Shown here one piece after another: positions 17,165 through 25,902 of a stretch of 64,000 nucleotides of DNA. Location: assembly GCA_026709625.1 (NCBI GenBank), contig JAPOSR010000064.1:1-64000 (forward strand), given 5' to 3'. The position numbers and the translations under genes are program-made. The notes under the pieces are model-generated. The model was not told where the DNA came from and ran no database searches. It worked only from the letters and a program-made list of their open reading frames with translations. Origin of the DNA: Chloroflexota bacterium (GTDB taxonomy: Bacteria > Chloroflexota > Anaerolineae > Aggregatilineales > Phototrophicaceae). Within the stretch, counting starts at the first letter, position 1; every line of letters starts with the position of its first letter.

Positions 17165-18379
17165 ATGAAAAGCACGCTGGTCGGTCTTGTCGCTCTTATT
17201 TTCTTGGCGTCGCTGCCGCTTGGGCAATTGCTCGCTCAGAACCCAGACGCGCATAAGATTTGCGCTAAGTTCTATAATTCGATAGAGAATGAGCAGGGTG
17301 GCATAAAAGACGGAACTTCGGAATTAGCTCAAGATATTGCCTACAGCAAGTATTCCAAATGTATGGGAGATCACGGGCATGCAGGTTATGAAGACGGTAT
17401 CATCGTCACACTTACCCCAGTGCCGATACCCTCCGAGCTGCCGCCCATTGATCCCGCGCCAGGCGTGTCTCCGATCATAAATGTCCCGGACCCGGGCAAT
17501 AACATCGTTGCCCGTCGCCTTGGCGAAAGCGGCAGGGATGCCGTTTTCTATGCGCCCAGCCAACCCAGTCAGGTCGCTGTACGGCGCGCGTCGGCGCATT
17601 ATCATTTCGATAGCCATGTCACTGTTTCGGGACCTGCCAACACGCAGTCATTGACGATCGCGGGCATCGGCAATATGGCTGTTGTCGGCTATGGCGTTGT
17701 TTCGGCGGTTGATGTGTGGGGCAATGTCCCGTACAACACGCTCGTCTGCTTCATCGGACGCGGCGGCGGCGGCGGCGGCGTCATTTTCCTGGACGCGGCT
17801 ACGAATCCGCGCGCGTTGTCTTGGTTGCCCCATTTCATCATTGGCAGCGATACCTGCGTGGATATTCCTGGCGCTGGCGCAGTCGTTTTGGTCAGGCATG
17901 CCGGCCCCTATGCCCCATTGCCCGACCCCAACGCGTCGGCGAGCAGCGCCGTGCCCCTAACGGACTGCCAGCTGCTCACCCGCGACGTGGTCAATCTGCG
18001 CGCCAGCGAATGGGGCGATGTGGTCGATACCATCCCCTTTGAAACAACGCTGACCGCTACTGAATCCAGCCAAGAATTCTTCAAAGTGAGCTTTGATGGG
18101 ACAAGCGGCTGGGTGCATCGCGATTATGTGACCATCACAGACGGCGACTGCCCCCGCCCAGCCGCGTCAGTGCGCGCTGCGGCGTCAGGCTGTCAGCTGC
18201 TCACCCGCGCCATGGTCAATCTGCGCGCCAGCGAATGGGGCGATGTCGTGGCTATCATCCCCTTTGAAACAGCGCTGACCGCTACTGAATCCAGCCAAGA
18301 ATTCTTCAAAGTGAGCTTTGATGGGACAAGCGGCTGGGTGCATCGCGATTGGGTGACCATCACACAGGGCGACTGCTAG
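17165..18379 (+). CDS. Secreted protein: unrecognised shared domain plus two tandem SH3 domains
   Basis: A 404-residue exported protein; GAGGAG at 17153-17158 supports the ATG. Residues 1-25 are a signal peptide. Residues 30-70 form a small cysteine-containing segment (Cys33, Cys66). Residues about 147-245 repeat the domain found in the gene at 15271, including GVVSAVDVWGNVP, a glycine run, FLDAATNPRALSWLPH and GSDTCV. Two bacterial SH3 modules follow at residues 268-329 and 343-404, each starting C.LLTR..VNLRASEWGDVV and ending GWVHRD.VTIT.GDC. The modules are almost identical, so the duplication is recent. Probably a cell-wall-associated paralogue of its neighbour; function unknown. Confidence 0.82.
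   Translation: MKSTLVGLVALIFLASLPLGQLLAQNPDAHKICAKFYNSIENEQGGIKDGTSELAQDIAYSKYSKCMGDHGHAGYEDGIIVTLTPVPIPSELPPIDPAPGVSPIINVPDPGNNIVARRLGESGRDAVFYAPSQPSQVAVRRASAHYHFDSHVTVSGPANTQSLTIAGIGNMAVVGYGVVSAVDVWGNVPYNTLVCFIGRGGGGGGVIFLDAATNPRALSWLPHFIIGSDTCVDIPGAGAVVLVRHAGPYAPLPDPNASASSAVPLTDCQLLTRDVVNLRASEWGDVVDTIPFETTLTATESSQEFFKVSFDGTSGWVHRDYVTITDGDCPRPAASVRAAASGCQLLTRAMVNLRASEWGDVVAIIPFETALTATESSQEFFKVSFDGTSGWVHRDWVTITQGDC
17966..18376 (+). repeat. Tandem duplicated 186-bp SH3 coding unit
   Basis: Units 17966-18151 and 18191-18376 are each 186 bases. Their second halves (from the ACGCTGACC/GCGCTGACC region to GGGTGCATCGCGATT) are base-for-base identical, which shows duplication or gene conversion at DNA level. 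A 39-base linker separates them. Confidence 0.85.
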
Positions 18380-19011
18380 CGCAGAGTCGCCACAGTGATG
18401 ACTTCGTCGAACTGTCGGCAATAGATGACAGCGGATTGATAGATCGTCAGGTCGTGTCCAGCCGGCAGCAGGTAGTTTTGGTCGCCGATATTGCCTTTGA
18501 GCCGCCCCAGGTCGAGGAAGTCCGCGCCGATCTGGGCTGGCTCGAGCGGTTGTGGGTCGCGGGCGAGGTACATGCGCATATCGCCGCCGCGCGCCGACTC
18601 GAAGTTGCGCAGCTGCAGGGTGCGGCGTCCGTCTGCCCATTCATAGATGGTCGCGGCGCCAGCGCCCCAGCGCAGCGCGTTCAACTGGATGAAGTCGCCG
18701 CTGGCCAGCGCTCTCGCTTCATTTTGGGCATCGCCAAGGCTGGCATCGCGCGGCGCTAATTCTGGCTCGCTGATGGCGACTCGCACCATAGCCAGCGCTT
18801 TGGCGGGGTCTTCCGCATGTTCAGCCAGCAGCTCTTCGCGTTGGTCGCGGGGCAGCGCCAGATAGTCGTCTTGCAAATCTATCTGCAAGCCGGGGAAGCC
18901 GCCACGCAGCGACGGCGGCTGCAAGCGGCCACGCCAGGCGGGAAAGCTCCAGACAGCCACCGCGACCAAAGCCACCAAAGTCAGCAGAATCAGGCGCAGT
19001 CGCAGGTCCAT
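18376..19011 (-). CDS. Membrane-anchored DM13 domain protein
   Basis: A 211-residue protein with an N-terminal signal anchor (LRLILLTLVALVAVAVW) and a C-terminal DM13 domain at residues about 110-210. DM13 hallmarks are GAATIYEWADGRRTLQLRNF, GGDMRMYLA, DLGRLKGNIGDQNYLLP and a single cysteine in SAVIYCRQF. DM13 domains have been proposed to take part in extracytoplasmic redox or electron transfer through that cysteine. The start at 19011 puts the hydrophobic anchor at the N terminus; an upstream ATG at 19095 would add 28 basic residues. Its 3' end overlaps the SH3 gene by four bases. Confidence 0.82.
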   Translation of the reverse strand: MDLRLRLILLTLVALVAVAVWSFPAWRGRLQPPSLRGGFPGLQIDLQDDYLALPRDQREELLAEHAEDPAKALAMVRVAISEPELAPRDASLGDAQNEARALASGDFIQLNALRWGAGAATIYEWADGRRTLQLRNFESARGGDMRMYLARDPQPLEPAQIGADFLDLGRLKGNIGDQNYLLPAGHDLTIYQSAVIYCRQFDEVITVATLR

Positions 19012-19122
19012 CGCAGTGTCCAGCCAAGCGTCAGTATGGACGGCATTGTGGCAGAGGCGCGCGCTGGGGGCAAGCTGGCGGCGAGGTCTGCGCAATCGCC
19101 CCCTGTCAGCGACGGCTTCTGG

Positions 19123-20322
19123 CTAGAGGGCTTCTTTTCGCGTTTGGGCTGTGGGCAGCGCCAGGATCAGCGGCAGCGACAGCAGGGATATGAGCGCAGC
19201 CAGGATGAATGCGGTCTGCAAGCCAAACAAGTCGCCCAATACACCAGCGATCATCACATTCACCGCGCGGACTCCGAAGGCATACAACATGAAGATGCCA
19301 TTGGCGGTGGCGCGGCTGTCGGGCAGTTGGTCTTGCACCAGCGCCAGGAAGACCGGCGAAACGGACAGCGCTGTCAAGCCCAGCCCGACCAGCAGCGGCA
19401 GCATCAGCGCGCCTTCCACATGCACAAACACCAGCATCAGCAGCGCCGAAAGCAGCGTCGCGCCAGCCACCATCCTGCGCCGTCCCAAGCGGTCGCTCAA
19501 GGTGCCGCCAGCCAGCGCCCCGCCCACGCCCGAAAATTCGTACAGCGCGAGCGCGCTCGTCGCCAGCGTCAAGTCATAGCCGCGCGCATCCACCAGATAG
19601 ACGACCATGAATATGCCCAGGCAGCTGACTGTCATATTGCGCAGCAGCATCACCCCCAGCAGCGGCGCAAAGACCCGCGCAAACCGCCGCAGCATCGGTT
19701 TGCCAGCGCGCTTGCGTCGGTCGCGCCTGGCGGATACATCGCGCAGCCGCCACCACAGCACAGCGCTCGCCAGCCAGCCGAAGACCATCAGCCGCCACAA
19801 GCCTTCCATGCCCCATTGCGCCACGCCAAAACCGACCAGCAGCGGCCCCACCGAGCGCGCCAGTTCGCCGCCCGCCATGAAGAAACTCATGCCGCGGCCG
19901 ACTCTGCCGCCAGACATATGCGCGATCATGGCTGGCGCCGGCGCATGAAAAGCCATGATGCTGACGCCAACGCCAAATAGCAGCAGCGCCGCCGTGCCAT
20001 AACTGGGCATAAAACCGATCAGCGATGCCATGGTCGCGGTGGCCGCCGGCGCAAAAATGACCAGGTAGCGCAGGCTGAAGCGGTCGGCCAGCCAGCCGAT
20101 CACCGGACCCAGCAGCGAAGGCATCTGCATAAACACGGGCAGCGACCCAGCCATGGCCAGCGACAGGCCCAACTTGTCGATCAACAGCGGCAGCAGCGGC
20201 GCGATAAATGCCGAAAAGACATCGTGCACGAAGTGGCCGCCGCAGATCAAGACAATGCGGCTTGTCTGGAATACGCCGCGCTTTTGGGGCTGGCCGGGCA
20301 GGCTTGCCGCGTTTGCCGTCAT
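19123..20322 (-). CDS. MFS transporter, fosmidomycin-resistance (Fsr)-like
   Basis: A 399-residue major facilitator with twelve predicted helices. The N-terminal GHFVHDVFSAFIAPLLPLL and the first-half SLPVFMQMPSLLGPVIGWLADR resemble the Fsr branch of drug exporters; the second half has GGTLSDRLGRRRMV, the repeat of the MFS loop 2-3 motif. It most likely expels a small organic compound by proton antiport; substrate is not predictable. It is separated from the DM13 gene by 111 bases on the same strand. Confidence 0.85.
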   Translation of the reverse strand: MTANAASLPGQPQKRGVFQTSRIVLICGGHFVHDVFSAFIAPLLPLLIDKLGLSLAMAGSLPVFMQMPSLLGPVIGWLADRFSLRYLVIFAPAATATMASLIGFMPSYGTAALLLFGVGVSIMAFHAPAPAMIAHMSGGRVGRGMSFFMAGGELARSVGPLLVGFGVAQWGMEGLWRLMVFGWLASAVLWWRLRDVSARRDRRKRAGKPMLRRFARVFAPLLGVMLLRNMTVSCLGIFMVVYLVDARGYDLTLATSALALYEFSGVGGALAGGTLSDRLGRRRMVAGATLLSALLMLVFVHVEGALMLPLLVGLGLTALSVSPVFLALVQDQLPDSRATANGIFMLYAFGVRAVNVMIAGVLGDLFGLQTAFILAALISLLSLPLILALPTAQTRKEAL

Positions 20323-20400
20323 GGGCTGGTCGTCTCGCTACTGTCTTGGCTCTGCTTGCGGCTGCTTAAGAAGTGTTGATGATTTGGATAATGGCCGCCG

Positions 20401-20511
20401 CTATGGCAGCAGACAGCCACGGACCAATGCCGCGATGATAGGCTGCCGGCGATCGGGATAGTTGGGATCGCCCATCGGATTGAAGCGATCGTACTGGGGG
20501 TTTGGTTTCAT
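20401..20511 (-). CDS. Possible small protein upstream of the MFS gene
   Basis: A 36-codon frame (MKPNPQYDRFNPMGDPNYPDR...) ends at TAG 20401. The frame is open a further 14 codons upstream without a clear start, reading LEKIADWMKPN. Codon pattern and Pro/Asn/Asp-rich composition look protein-like and it lies in the 294-base gap before metH, but no good ribosome site is seen. It may be a leader peptide, a decayed gene end or chance. No family recognised. Confidence 0.3.
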   Translation of the reverse strand: MKPNPQYDRFNPMGDPNYPDRRQPIIAALVRGCLLP

Positions 20512-20581
20512 CCAATCAGCGATTTTTTCCAACCACAGCGCAAGTATCCGCAGAGCCTAGCGCATCACCAGCCATCTGTCA

Positions 20582-20610
20582 TTATGAAAATGCGTATTGT
20601 CTGCTAAGAT
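20582..20610 (+). promoter_or_regulatory. metH promoter, probably giving a leaderless transcript
   Basis: TTATGA (20582-20587), 17 bases, TAAGAT (20605-20610). The ATG of metH is at 20617, six bases after the -10 hexamer, where transcription would start, and no Shine-Dalgarno motif precedes it. I see no cobalamin or SAM riboswitch between 20323 and 20616. Confidence 0.5.
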
Positions 20611-20616
20611 GATGGC

Positions 20617-23600
20617 ATGAACAATTCACTCCCACCTTTCACCAACCGCCGTTATCTGGACGCCATTGACGACCATATTGTCGTGTTCGACGGCGCGATG
20701 GGCACCAGCATCCAGCAATTTCCCCTGTCGCCAGCCGATTTCGGTGGCGAAGCCTATCAGGACTGCCTCGACTACTTGGTCATCACCCGTCCCGATATCA
20801 TCCGCGCCATTCACGATTCGTTTTTGCAAGTTGGCGCAGAGGCAGTCGTAACCAACACCTTCCGCGCCAACCGCCGCACACTGGCTGAGCATGGTCTGGG
20901 CGCGCGCGCATTGGAGATCAACCGCGCCGCCGCCGAGATCGCTCGCGCAGCCTGTGATGCCGCCGAAGCCGCAACGAGCCTCCCGCGCTTTGTCGCTGGC
21001 AGCCTTGGTCCCAGCGGCATGCTGCCTTCCGGGGACGACCCCGACCTCAGCGACATCACGTTTGACGAGCTCGCCGCGCTCTTCGAAGAGCAGGCGCAGG
21101 GGTTGGTCGAAGGTGGCGCGGACTTGCTGCTGCTGGAAACCAGCCAGGACATCCTCGAGGTCAAGGCGGCGATTCATGGCATGAGCTGCTGCTTCGCAAA
21201 ATTGGGCAGGCGCATCCCGCTGCAAGCGCAGATCACCCTGGATGTCAGCGGGCGCATGCTTTTTGGCACGGATATTGCCGGCGCGCTGGCCACCCTGCAG
21301 CCGCTGCCGATTGATCTGCTGGGCATGAATTGTTCGACTGGTCCGGAATATATGCGCCAGCCCGTCCAGTATTTGCTGGAACGCTCGCCATTCCCGATCA
21401 GCGTCGTGCCCAATGCCGGCTTGCCCATCAATGTCGATGGCGAGGCGGTCTATCCTATGCAGCCAGCGCCCTTCGCTGAAATGGTGAGCGAATTCGCGCG
21501 CTGGGGCGTGAATGCGGTGGGTGGCTGCTGCGGCACGACGCCCGAACACATCGCCGAGCTCTTCGCGGCTGTGCACGGCTGCTCCTACGCCGATGCGCTG
21601 GACGGCAACAAAGAGCGCCGCGCGCCAAGCCCCAGGCAGCCCCTGCGCGAGCCACAAGCCTCCAGCGGCATGACAGCCGCCCGCATGCTGCAAGATCCAG
21701 GCCCGACCTTGATTGGCGAGCGCGTCAACAGCCAAGGCAGCCGCAGAGTCAAGCGATTGTTGTTGGCGGACGATTATGACAGCATCGTGGAGATCGCCGT
21801 CGGGCAGGTCGAGGGCGGCGCGCATATGCTTGATGTCTGCGTCGCCTTGACCGAGCGCGACGACGAACTGGCGCAGATGCAACGAGTCGTCAAAAAGCTG
21901 TCGATGGCGATTGAAGCGCCGCTGATTATCGATACCACCGAAGCGGCCGTCGCCGAAGCAGCGCTGGCGCTGTATCCTGGGCGCGGCATCATCAATGGCA
22001 ACAACCTCGAAAACGGACGCGAGCGCATCGACAGCATCTTGCCAATCGCTCGCAAACATGGCGCGGCCGTCCTGTCCATGACCATCGACGAAGCAGGCAT
22101 GGCGCACACCCGCCAGCACAAATTCGCAATCGCCCAGCGCATCTGCGAAATCGCAGCCGACGAATATGGCATGCAAGCCGAAGACCTCATCTTCGACGCG
22201 CTGACCTTCCCGCTGACGACCGGGCAAGCAGAACTGCGCAATGACGCTGTTGAGACCCTGGAAGGCATACGGTTGATCAAGCAGCGCATCCCCGGCGTGA
22301 TGACGGCGCTGGGCATATCCAATGTCAGCTTTGGAGTCGGGGCGGCGGCGCGCGGCGTATTGAACAGCGTCTTTTTGTATCATGCAGTCAAAGCCGGGTT
22401 GGATATGGCAATCGTCAACCCCGCGCATATCACGCCCTATGCCGAGATCCCCGCCGACCAGCGCCAGGTCGCCGAAGACTTGATCTTCAACAGCGATGCC
22501 GATGCCCTGCCGCGTTTCATCCAATACTTCGAAGACAACGAAGTGCAGCTGGCGGGCGCAGAGGTCATCGACCCTACCGCCGACATGACCAGCGAAGAAG
22601 CGCTGCATTGGCAGATTGCGCATCGCAAAAAAGATGGCGTGGAAGCGCTCATCGACGACATCTTGACGCGCATGGACGCTGTCGGCGCGCTGAACAATGT
22701 GCTGCTGCCAGCCATGAAAGAAGTCGGCGACAAGTTCGGTGCCGGCGAATTGATCTTGCCGTTTGTGCTGCAATCGGCGGAGGTGATGAAAAAGTCAGTC
22801 GCCTATCTCGAACAATTTATGGAAGTGGTCGAAGGCAGCAGCAAAGGCATCGTTGTGCTGGCGACAGTCTATGGCGATGTGCACGATATCGGCAAGAACC
22901 TGGTCAAAACCATCCTCAGCAACAACGGCTACACCGTGCACGACTTGGGCAAGCAGGTGCCCGCCAACACCATTATCGAAAAAGCCTTGGAATATGGCGC
23001 GGACGCCATCGGCTTGTCGGCGCTGCTGGTCAGCACTTCGCGGCAGATGCCCCTCATCGTCAACGAACTGGCGCGCCGCGAGCTGAGCATACCGGTCCTG
23101 GTGGGCGGGGCAGCCATCAACCGGCGCTTTGGCTCGCGCATCCTGTTCCTGGATGATAGCGGCGAACCGTACGAAGCCGGCGTCTTCTATTGCCGCGATG
23201 CCTTCGAGGGGCTGGCGGTGGTCGACCAGTTGCTGGATGCCGAGCGCCACGACCAATTCCTGGACGAAGTCTTCAGCCAAGCCTATGCCGAGGTGAATCG
23301 CAAGCCCCGCCGCCGCCGCGCAAGCCGCGCCGCCAGCCGCAAGACAGTCGCCGCGCCCGAGAAAATCCCCACGCCGCCTTTTTGGGGCGCGCGCGTCGTG
23401 CGCGAGATGCCGCTGCCAATCGTCTTGCAGCATCTGCATAAACCCGAGCTGTATCGCTTGTCCTGGGGCGCAAAGAACAAACAAGGCGCGGAATGGCGGC
23501 AGCTGCAGGCCGAGTTTGAAGCGCGCTTGGAAGAGATGTCGCGCGATGCCCAGCGCCGCCGCACAATCCAGCCACAAGCTGTGTATGCCTTCCTGCCCGC

Positions 23601-24168
23601 CAACAGCGCCGGCGATGAGCTTGTCATCTGGGATTCCGAGAGCTTTGCAGCCCGTGGCGACTTGGAAGAAGCAGCGCGTTTTCACTTTCCACGCCAGCCC
23701 GATGGCGAATACCTGTGCATCAGCGACTACTTCGCGCCTATCGATGGCGGCCAGGTGGATGTAGCGACGCTGCAAGCGGTGACCGTGGGCGAGGCGGCGA
23801 CAGCAGAATTCGAGCGGCTGCAAGCGGCTGACGAATACAGCGAAGCCTATTTTTTTCATGGGCTGGCTGTGCAGGCTGCCGAAGCGACCGCCAATTACCT
23901 GACGCAGCTGGCGCAAGGCCAGCTGAGCATCGCCGCGGCGCAGGGCAAACGCTATAGCTGGGGCTATCCCGCCTGCCCGGAATTGCGCGACCATGAAATC
24001 GTGCTGCGTCTGCTGCCGCAGCTGGAATCAGAGCTGGGCATGGGGCTGACCGAGTCGTGGCAGTGGCTGCCCGAGCAGAGCACCGCCGCCCTCTTCACGC
24101 ACCATCCTGATGCGAAGTATTACAGCGTGGCGGGTTTTGATAGAGTGGAGCGGATATTGTATCCCTAG
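20617..24168 (+). CDS. metH: Cobalamin-dependent methionine synthase
   Basis: This cytosolic enzyme moves a methyl group from 5-methyl-tetrahydrofolate to homocysteine through methylcobalamin. The 1183-residue chain has all four modules. Homocysteine domain, residues 15-325: VFDGAMGTS, zinc ligands Cys239 (GMNCSTG) and Cys304/305 (GGCCGTTPEH). Pterin domain, about 350-630: LIGERVNSQGSRRVK. B12 cap and Rossmann domains, about 655-900: cobalt-ligand His756 in GDVHDIGKNLV and GLSALLVSTSRQMP. Reactivation domain, about 920-1183: the SAM-binding RYSWGYPACPEL. It appears complete. Transcribed alone from its own promoter. Confidence 0.97.
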   Translation: MNNSLPPFTNRRYLDAIDDHIVVFDGAMGTSIQQFPLSPADFGGEAYQDCLDYLVITRPDIIRAIHDSFLQVGAEAVVTNTFRANRRTLAEHGLGARALEINRAAAEIARAACDAAEAATSLPRFVAGSLGPSGMLPSGDDPDLSDITFDELAALFEEQAQGLVEGGADLLLLETSQDILEVKAAIHGMSCCFAKLGRRIPLQAQITLDVSGRMLFGTDIAGALATLQPLPIDLLGMNCSTGPEYMRQPVQYLLERSPFPISVVPNAGLPINVDGEAVYPMQPAPFAEMVSEFARWGVNAVGGCCGTTPEHIAELFAAVHGCSYADALDGNKERRAPSPRQPLREPQASSGMTAARMLQDPGPTLIGERVNSQGSRRVKRLLLADDYDSIVEIAVGQVEGGAHMLDVCVALTERDDELAQMQRVVKKLSMAIEAPLIIDTTEAAVAEAALALYPGRGIINGNNLENGRERIDSILPIARKHGAAVLSMTIDEAGMAHTRQHKFAIAQRICEIAADEYGMQAEDLIFDALTFPLTTGQAELRNDAVETLEGIRLIKQRIPGVMTALGISNVSFGVGAAARGVLNSVFLYHAVKAGLDMAIVNPAHITPYAEIPADQRQVAEDLIFNSDADALPRFIQYFEDNEVQLAGAEVIDPTADMTSEEALHWQIAHRKKDGVEALIDDILTRMDAVGALNNVLLPAMKEVGDKFGAGELILPFVLQSAEVMKKSVAYLEQFMEVVEGSSKGIVVLATVYGDVHDIGKNLVKTILSNNGYTVHDLGKQVPANTIIEKALEYGADAIGLSALLVSTSRQMPLIVNELARRELSIPVLVGGAAINRRFGSRILFLDDSGEPYEAGVFYCRDAFEGLAVVDQLLDAERHDQFLDEVFSQAYAEVNRKPRRRRASRAASRKTVAAPEKIPTPPFWGARVVREMPLPIVLQHLHKPELYRLSWGAKNKQGAEWRQLQAEFEARLEEMSRDAQRRRTIQPQAVYAFLPANSAGDELVIWDSESFAARGDLEEAARFHFPRQPDGEYLCISDYFAPIDGGQVDVATLQAVTVGEAATAEFERLQAADEYSEAYFFHGLAVQAAEATANYLTQLAQGQLSIAAAQGKRYSWGYPACPELRDHEIVLRLLPQLESELGMGLTESWQWLPEQSTAALFTHHPDAKYYSVAGFDRVERILYP

Positions 24169-24244
24169 CGTCTCTACAGATGAATATACAAAGTCTACGC
24201 AATTTATAGTATGTTTGTTCTATCACTAAAGCTAGGTTTCATAG

Positions 24245-24273
24245 TTGTCTCGCAGAATTTGATGTGATATTGT
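24245..24273 (+). promoter_or_regulatory. Promoter of the DUF5343/DUF4145-like pair
   Basis: TTGTCT (24245-24250), a 17-base spacer and TATTGT (24268-24273), 36 bases before the start codon. AGGAG at 24297-24301 serves as ribosome site. The interval is markedly AT-rich compared with metH. Confidence 0.45.
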
Positions 24274-24309
24274 GTAGAAATCGTAGAAGATATGGTAGGA
24301 GATTGAGAA

Positions 24310-24945
24310 ATGGCAGATTTCCCATATGCTGCAGTACCCAACAAGCTCTCGACATTGCTCGATAAAATCCAAACGGTAGGTGTGCCAGCAAAGGCTGATA
24401 CCAGTTGGCTAAAGACACACGGCTTCAAGTCGTCCAACGACCCGTCGGCGCTGCGAGTGTTAGAGTTTATAGGATTCATTGATTCGACTAAGCAGCCAAC
24501 CGACAAGTGGAAGGGTTACCGTCATAAGGCCAAAGCTAACGGTGTGCTTGGCGCTGCAATCAAGGAAGGTTATTCTGTGCTGTACGACGCTCTACCCGAA
24601 GCGCATCGGCGCAATGAGGACGATCTTGAGAACTTTTTTCGCGTCCAGTCTCCTAAAGTTGGAGACCAAGCAATCTCGCGTACGGTAAAGACGTTTCAGG
24701 CTCTGTGTTTGTTGGCAGATTTCAGTGGAACGCCAACAAATGGAGCAGTCACGAGCAACAATGGGCACATGGTATCAGCAAGTACGACTAAACCATTGGT
24801 CGCTCCACTGCAAGAGGTCGAATCAGCCATCCCCACGCTTCACATTGACTTTCAGGTGCATATTGCAGCCGATGCACCTCCGGAACAGATTGACAAGATA
24901 TTCGAAAGCATGGCGAAACATCTCTACGGTAAAGTCGCTGAATAA
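24310..24945 (+). CDS. DUF5343 family protein
   Basis: A 211-residue soluble protein. Residues 1-150 match the DUF5343 pattern: Y...P.KL...L.KI...GVP, LRVLEFIGFID....PTDKWKGYR, GVLGAAIKEGYSVLYDALPEAH and a closing TFQALCLLADF. The C-terminal 40 residues (LHIDFQVHIAADAPPEQIDKIFESMAKHL) are typical of the family's tail. Function is uncharacterised; the N-terminal region looks like a winged-helix fold. The gene and its partner five bases downstream are AT-rich against their surroundings, which suggests lateral transfer. AGGAG eight bases before the ATG supports the start. Confidence 0.75.
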   Translation: MADFPYAAVPNKLSTLLDKIQTVGVPAKADTSWLKTHGFKSSNDPSALRVLEFIGFIDSTKQPTDKWKGYRHKAKANGVLGAAIKEGYSVLYDALPEAHRRNEDDLENFFRVQSPKVGDQAISRTVKTFQALCLLADFSGTPTNGAVTSNNGHMVSASTTKPLVAPLQEVESAIPTLHIDFQVHIAADAPPEQIDKIFESMAKHLYGKVAE

Positions 24946-24950
24946 GCCGC

Positions 24951-25478
24951 ATGAGACGGTTCGCAAGAGATGTTCTAAGTGCCTTTGAGCAACTGCAACA
25001 GAGTGCGCAAGAATCGACGCAACCTCCGCTTGAAGGCACAAAGCCCAAGACAGCAAGAGTCATTGACCCCTCAACAGTTGCTGGGACTAGAGGTTACTTG
25101 GAGAAAGTAGCTGATCAAATCAATGGAACATATGAAAATGGCTGGTATGATGCTTGTGCTGTGATGCTAAGGCGATTTGTCGAGACTCTAATTATTGAGA
25201 CGTACATCGCTAAAGAAATCCAGGGAAGGATCAAAGACGACGATGGCGACTTCTTTTCTCTCCAGATTTTGATTGATAAGGCTCGCAGCGATCCATACCT
25301 AAATCTGAGCCGCAATACCAAGAAAGTACTTTTGCGGCTCAAGAAACTGGGTGATCTATCCGCCCACAATCGAAGATTTGTTGCCAAACGCAGCTACTTC
25401 GACGAGCTGTTTGAAGATTTGCACTTGGATATGCAAACCTTGATTGAGGATTTTGTACACGAGGCTGGCTTCAAGTAA
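24951..25478 (+). CDS. DUF4145-like (HEPN-related) protein
   Basis: A 175-residue helical protein. Residues about 45-170 carry the pattern of DUF4145-like domains: RGYLEKVADQINGTYENGWYDACAVMLRRFVETLIIE, then LSRNTKKVLLRLKKLGDLSAHNRR. The late LGDLSAHNRR piece resembles the R....H motif of HEPN ribonucleases, though the spacing is not canonical. DUF4145 domains are found in restriction and other defence proteins. It is five bases behind the DUF5343 gene and surely cotranscribed. I infer a two-gene accessory module, possibly defensive; this is not established. Confidence 0.7.
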   Translation: MRRFARDVLSAFEQLQQSAQESTQPPLEGTKPKTARVIDPSTVAGTRGYLEKVADQINGTYENGWYDACAVMLRRFVETLIIETYIAKEIQGRIKDDDGDFFSLQILIDKARSDPYLNLSRNTKKVLLRLKKLGDLSAHNRRFVAKRSYFDELFEDLHLDMQTLIEDFVHEAGFK

Positions 25479-25499
25479 ATTAGTGGTGCGAATAGCCCC

Positions 25500-25823
25500 A
25501 TGACCCACACCATCACGCGCATCGGTTTCGCTTCGACAGTCAAAATCGCCGCGGTTGTCTCGGCGTTGGCGGCGGCGCTGCCTGTGGGACTGTTGCTGCT
25601 CTTCAACAACCTGTTCCAATTCTGGGATGTTTTTGTGCCGCCCGATGTGCTGGCTCCCTGGCTGGCGCAGATGGCGGCTCTGGGCGCATTGGCTGGCGGC
25701 ATCTCCACCGCTTTCACCGTGTTGGCCTACAACTTGTGCGCGCCCCTCTTCGGTGGTGTTGCGCTGCGCTTGAAACCCCTGCATCCGCCGCGCAAACAGA
25801 AGGCGGATGTCGATAGCGTCTGA
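25500..25823 (+). CDS. Small two-helix membrane protein (DUF3566-like)
   Basis: A 107-residue protein with two long hydrophobic helices (residues 14-40 and 55-85) and a basic C-terminal tail. The opening TRIGFASTVKIAAVVSAL and the hydrophobic spacing recall DUF3566 proteins, small membrane partners of unknown role, but similarity is weak. GC content is back to the chromosome average, so it is not part of the preceding AT-rich cassette. The ATG at 25500 lies 21 bases after that cassette. Confidence 0.6.
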   Translation: MTHTITRIGFASTVKIAAVVSALAAALPVGLLLLFNNLFQFWDVFVPPDVLAPWLAQMAALGALAGGISTAFTVLAYNLCAPLFGGVALRLKPLHPPRKQKADVDSV

Positions 25824-25902
25824 TACAGTCGATTTCACTTGACATTTGTCCACCGACTGCCCAAACTATGCGCCACTTGATTAGGCCAACAGCGAGGCAC
25901 TC

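Noticed and set aside
20323..20616. Cobalamin or SAM riboswitch before metH
   Set aside because: No B12-box or SAM-type core is visible, and the promoter leaves no room for a leader.
20626..22773. Minus-strand open frame of about 715 codons inside metH
   Set aside because: Antisense shadow of the B12-dependent methionine synthase; no motif of its own.
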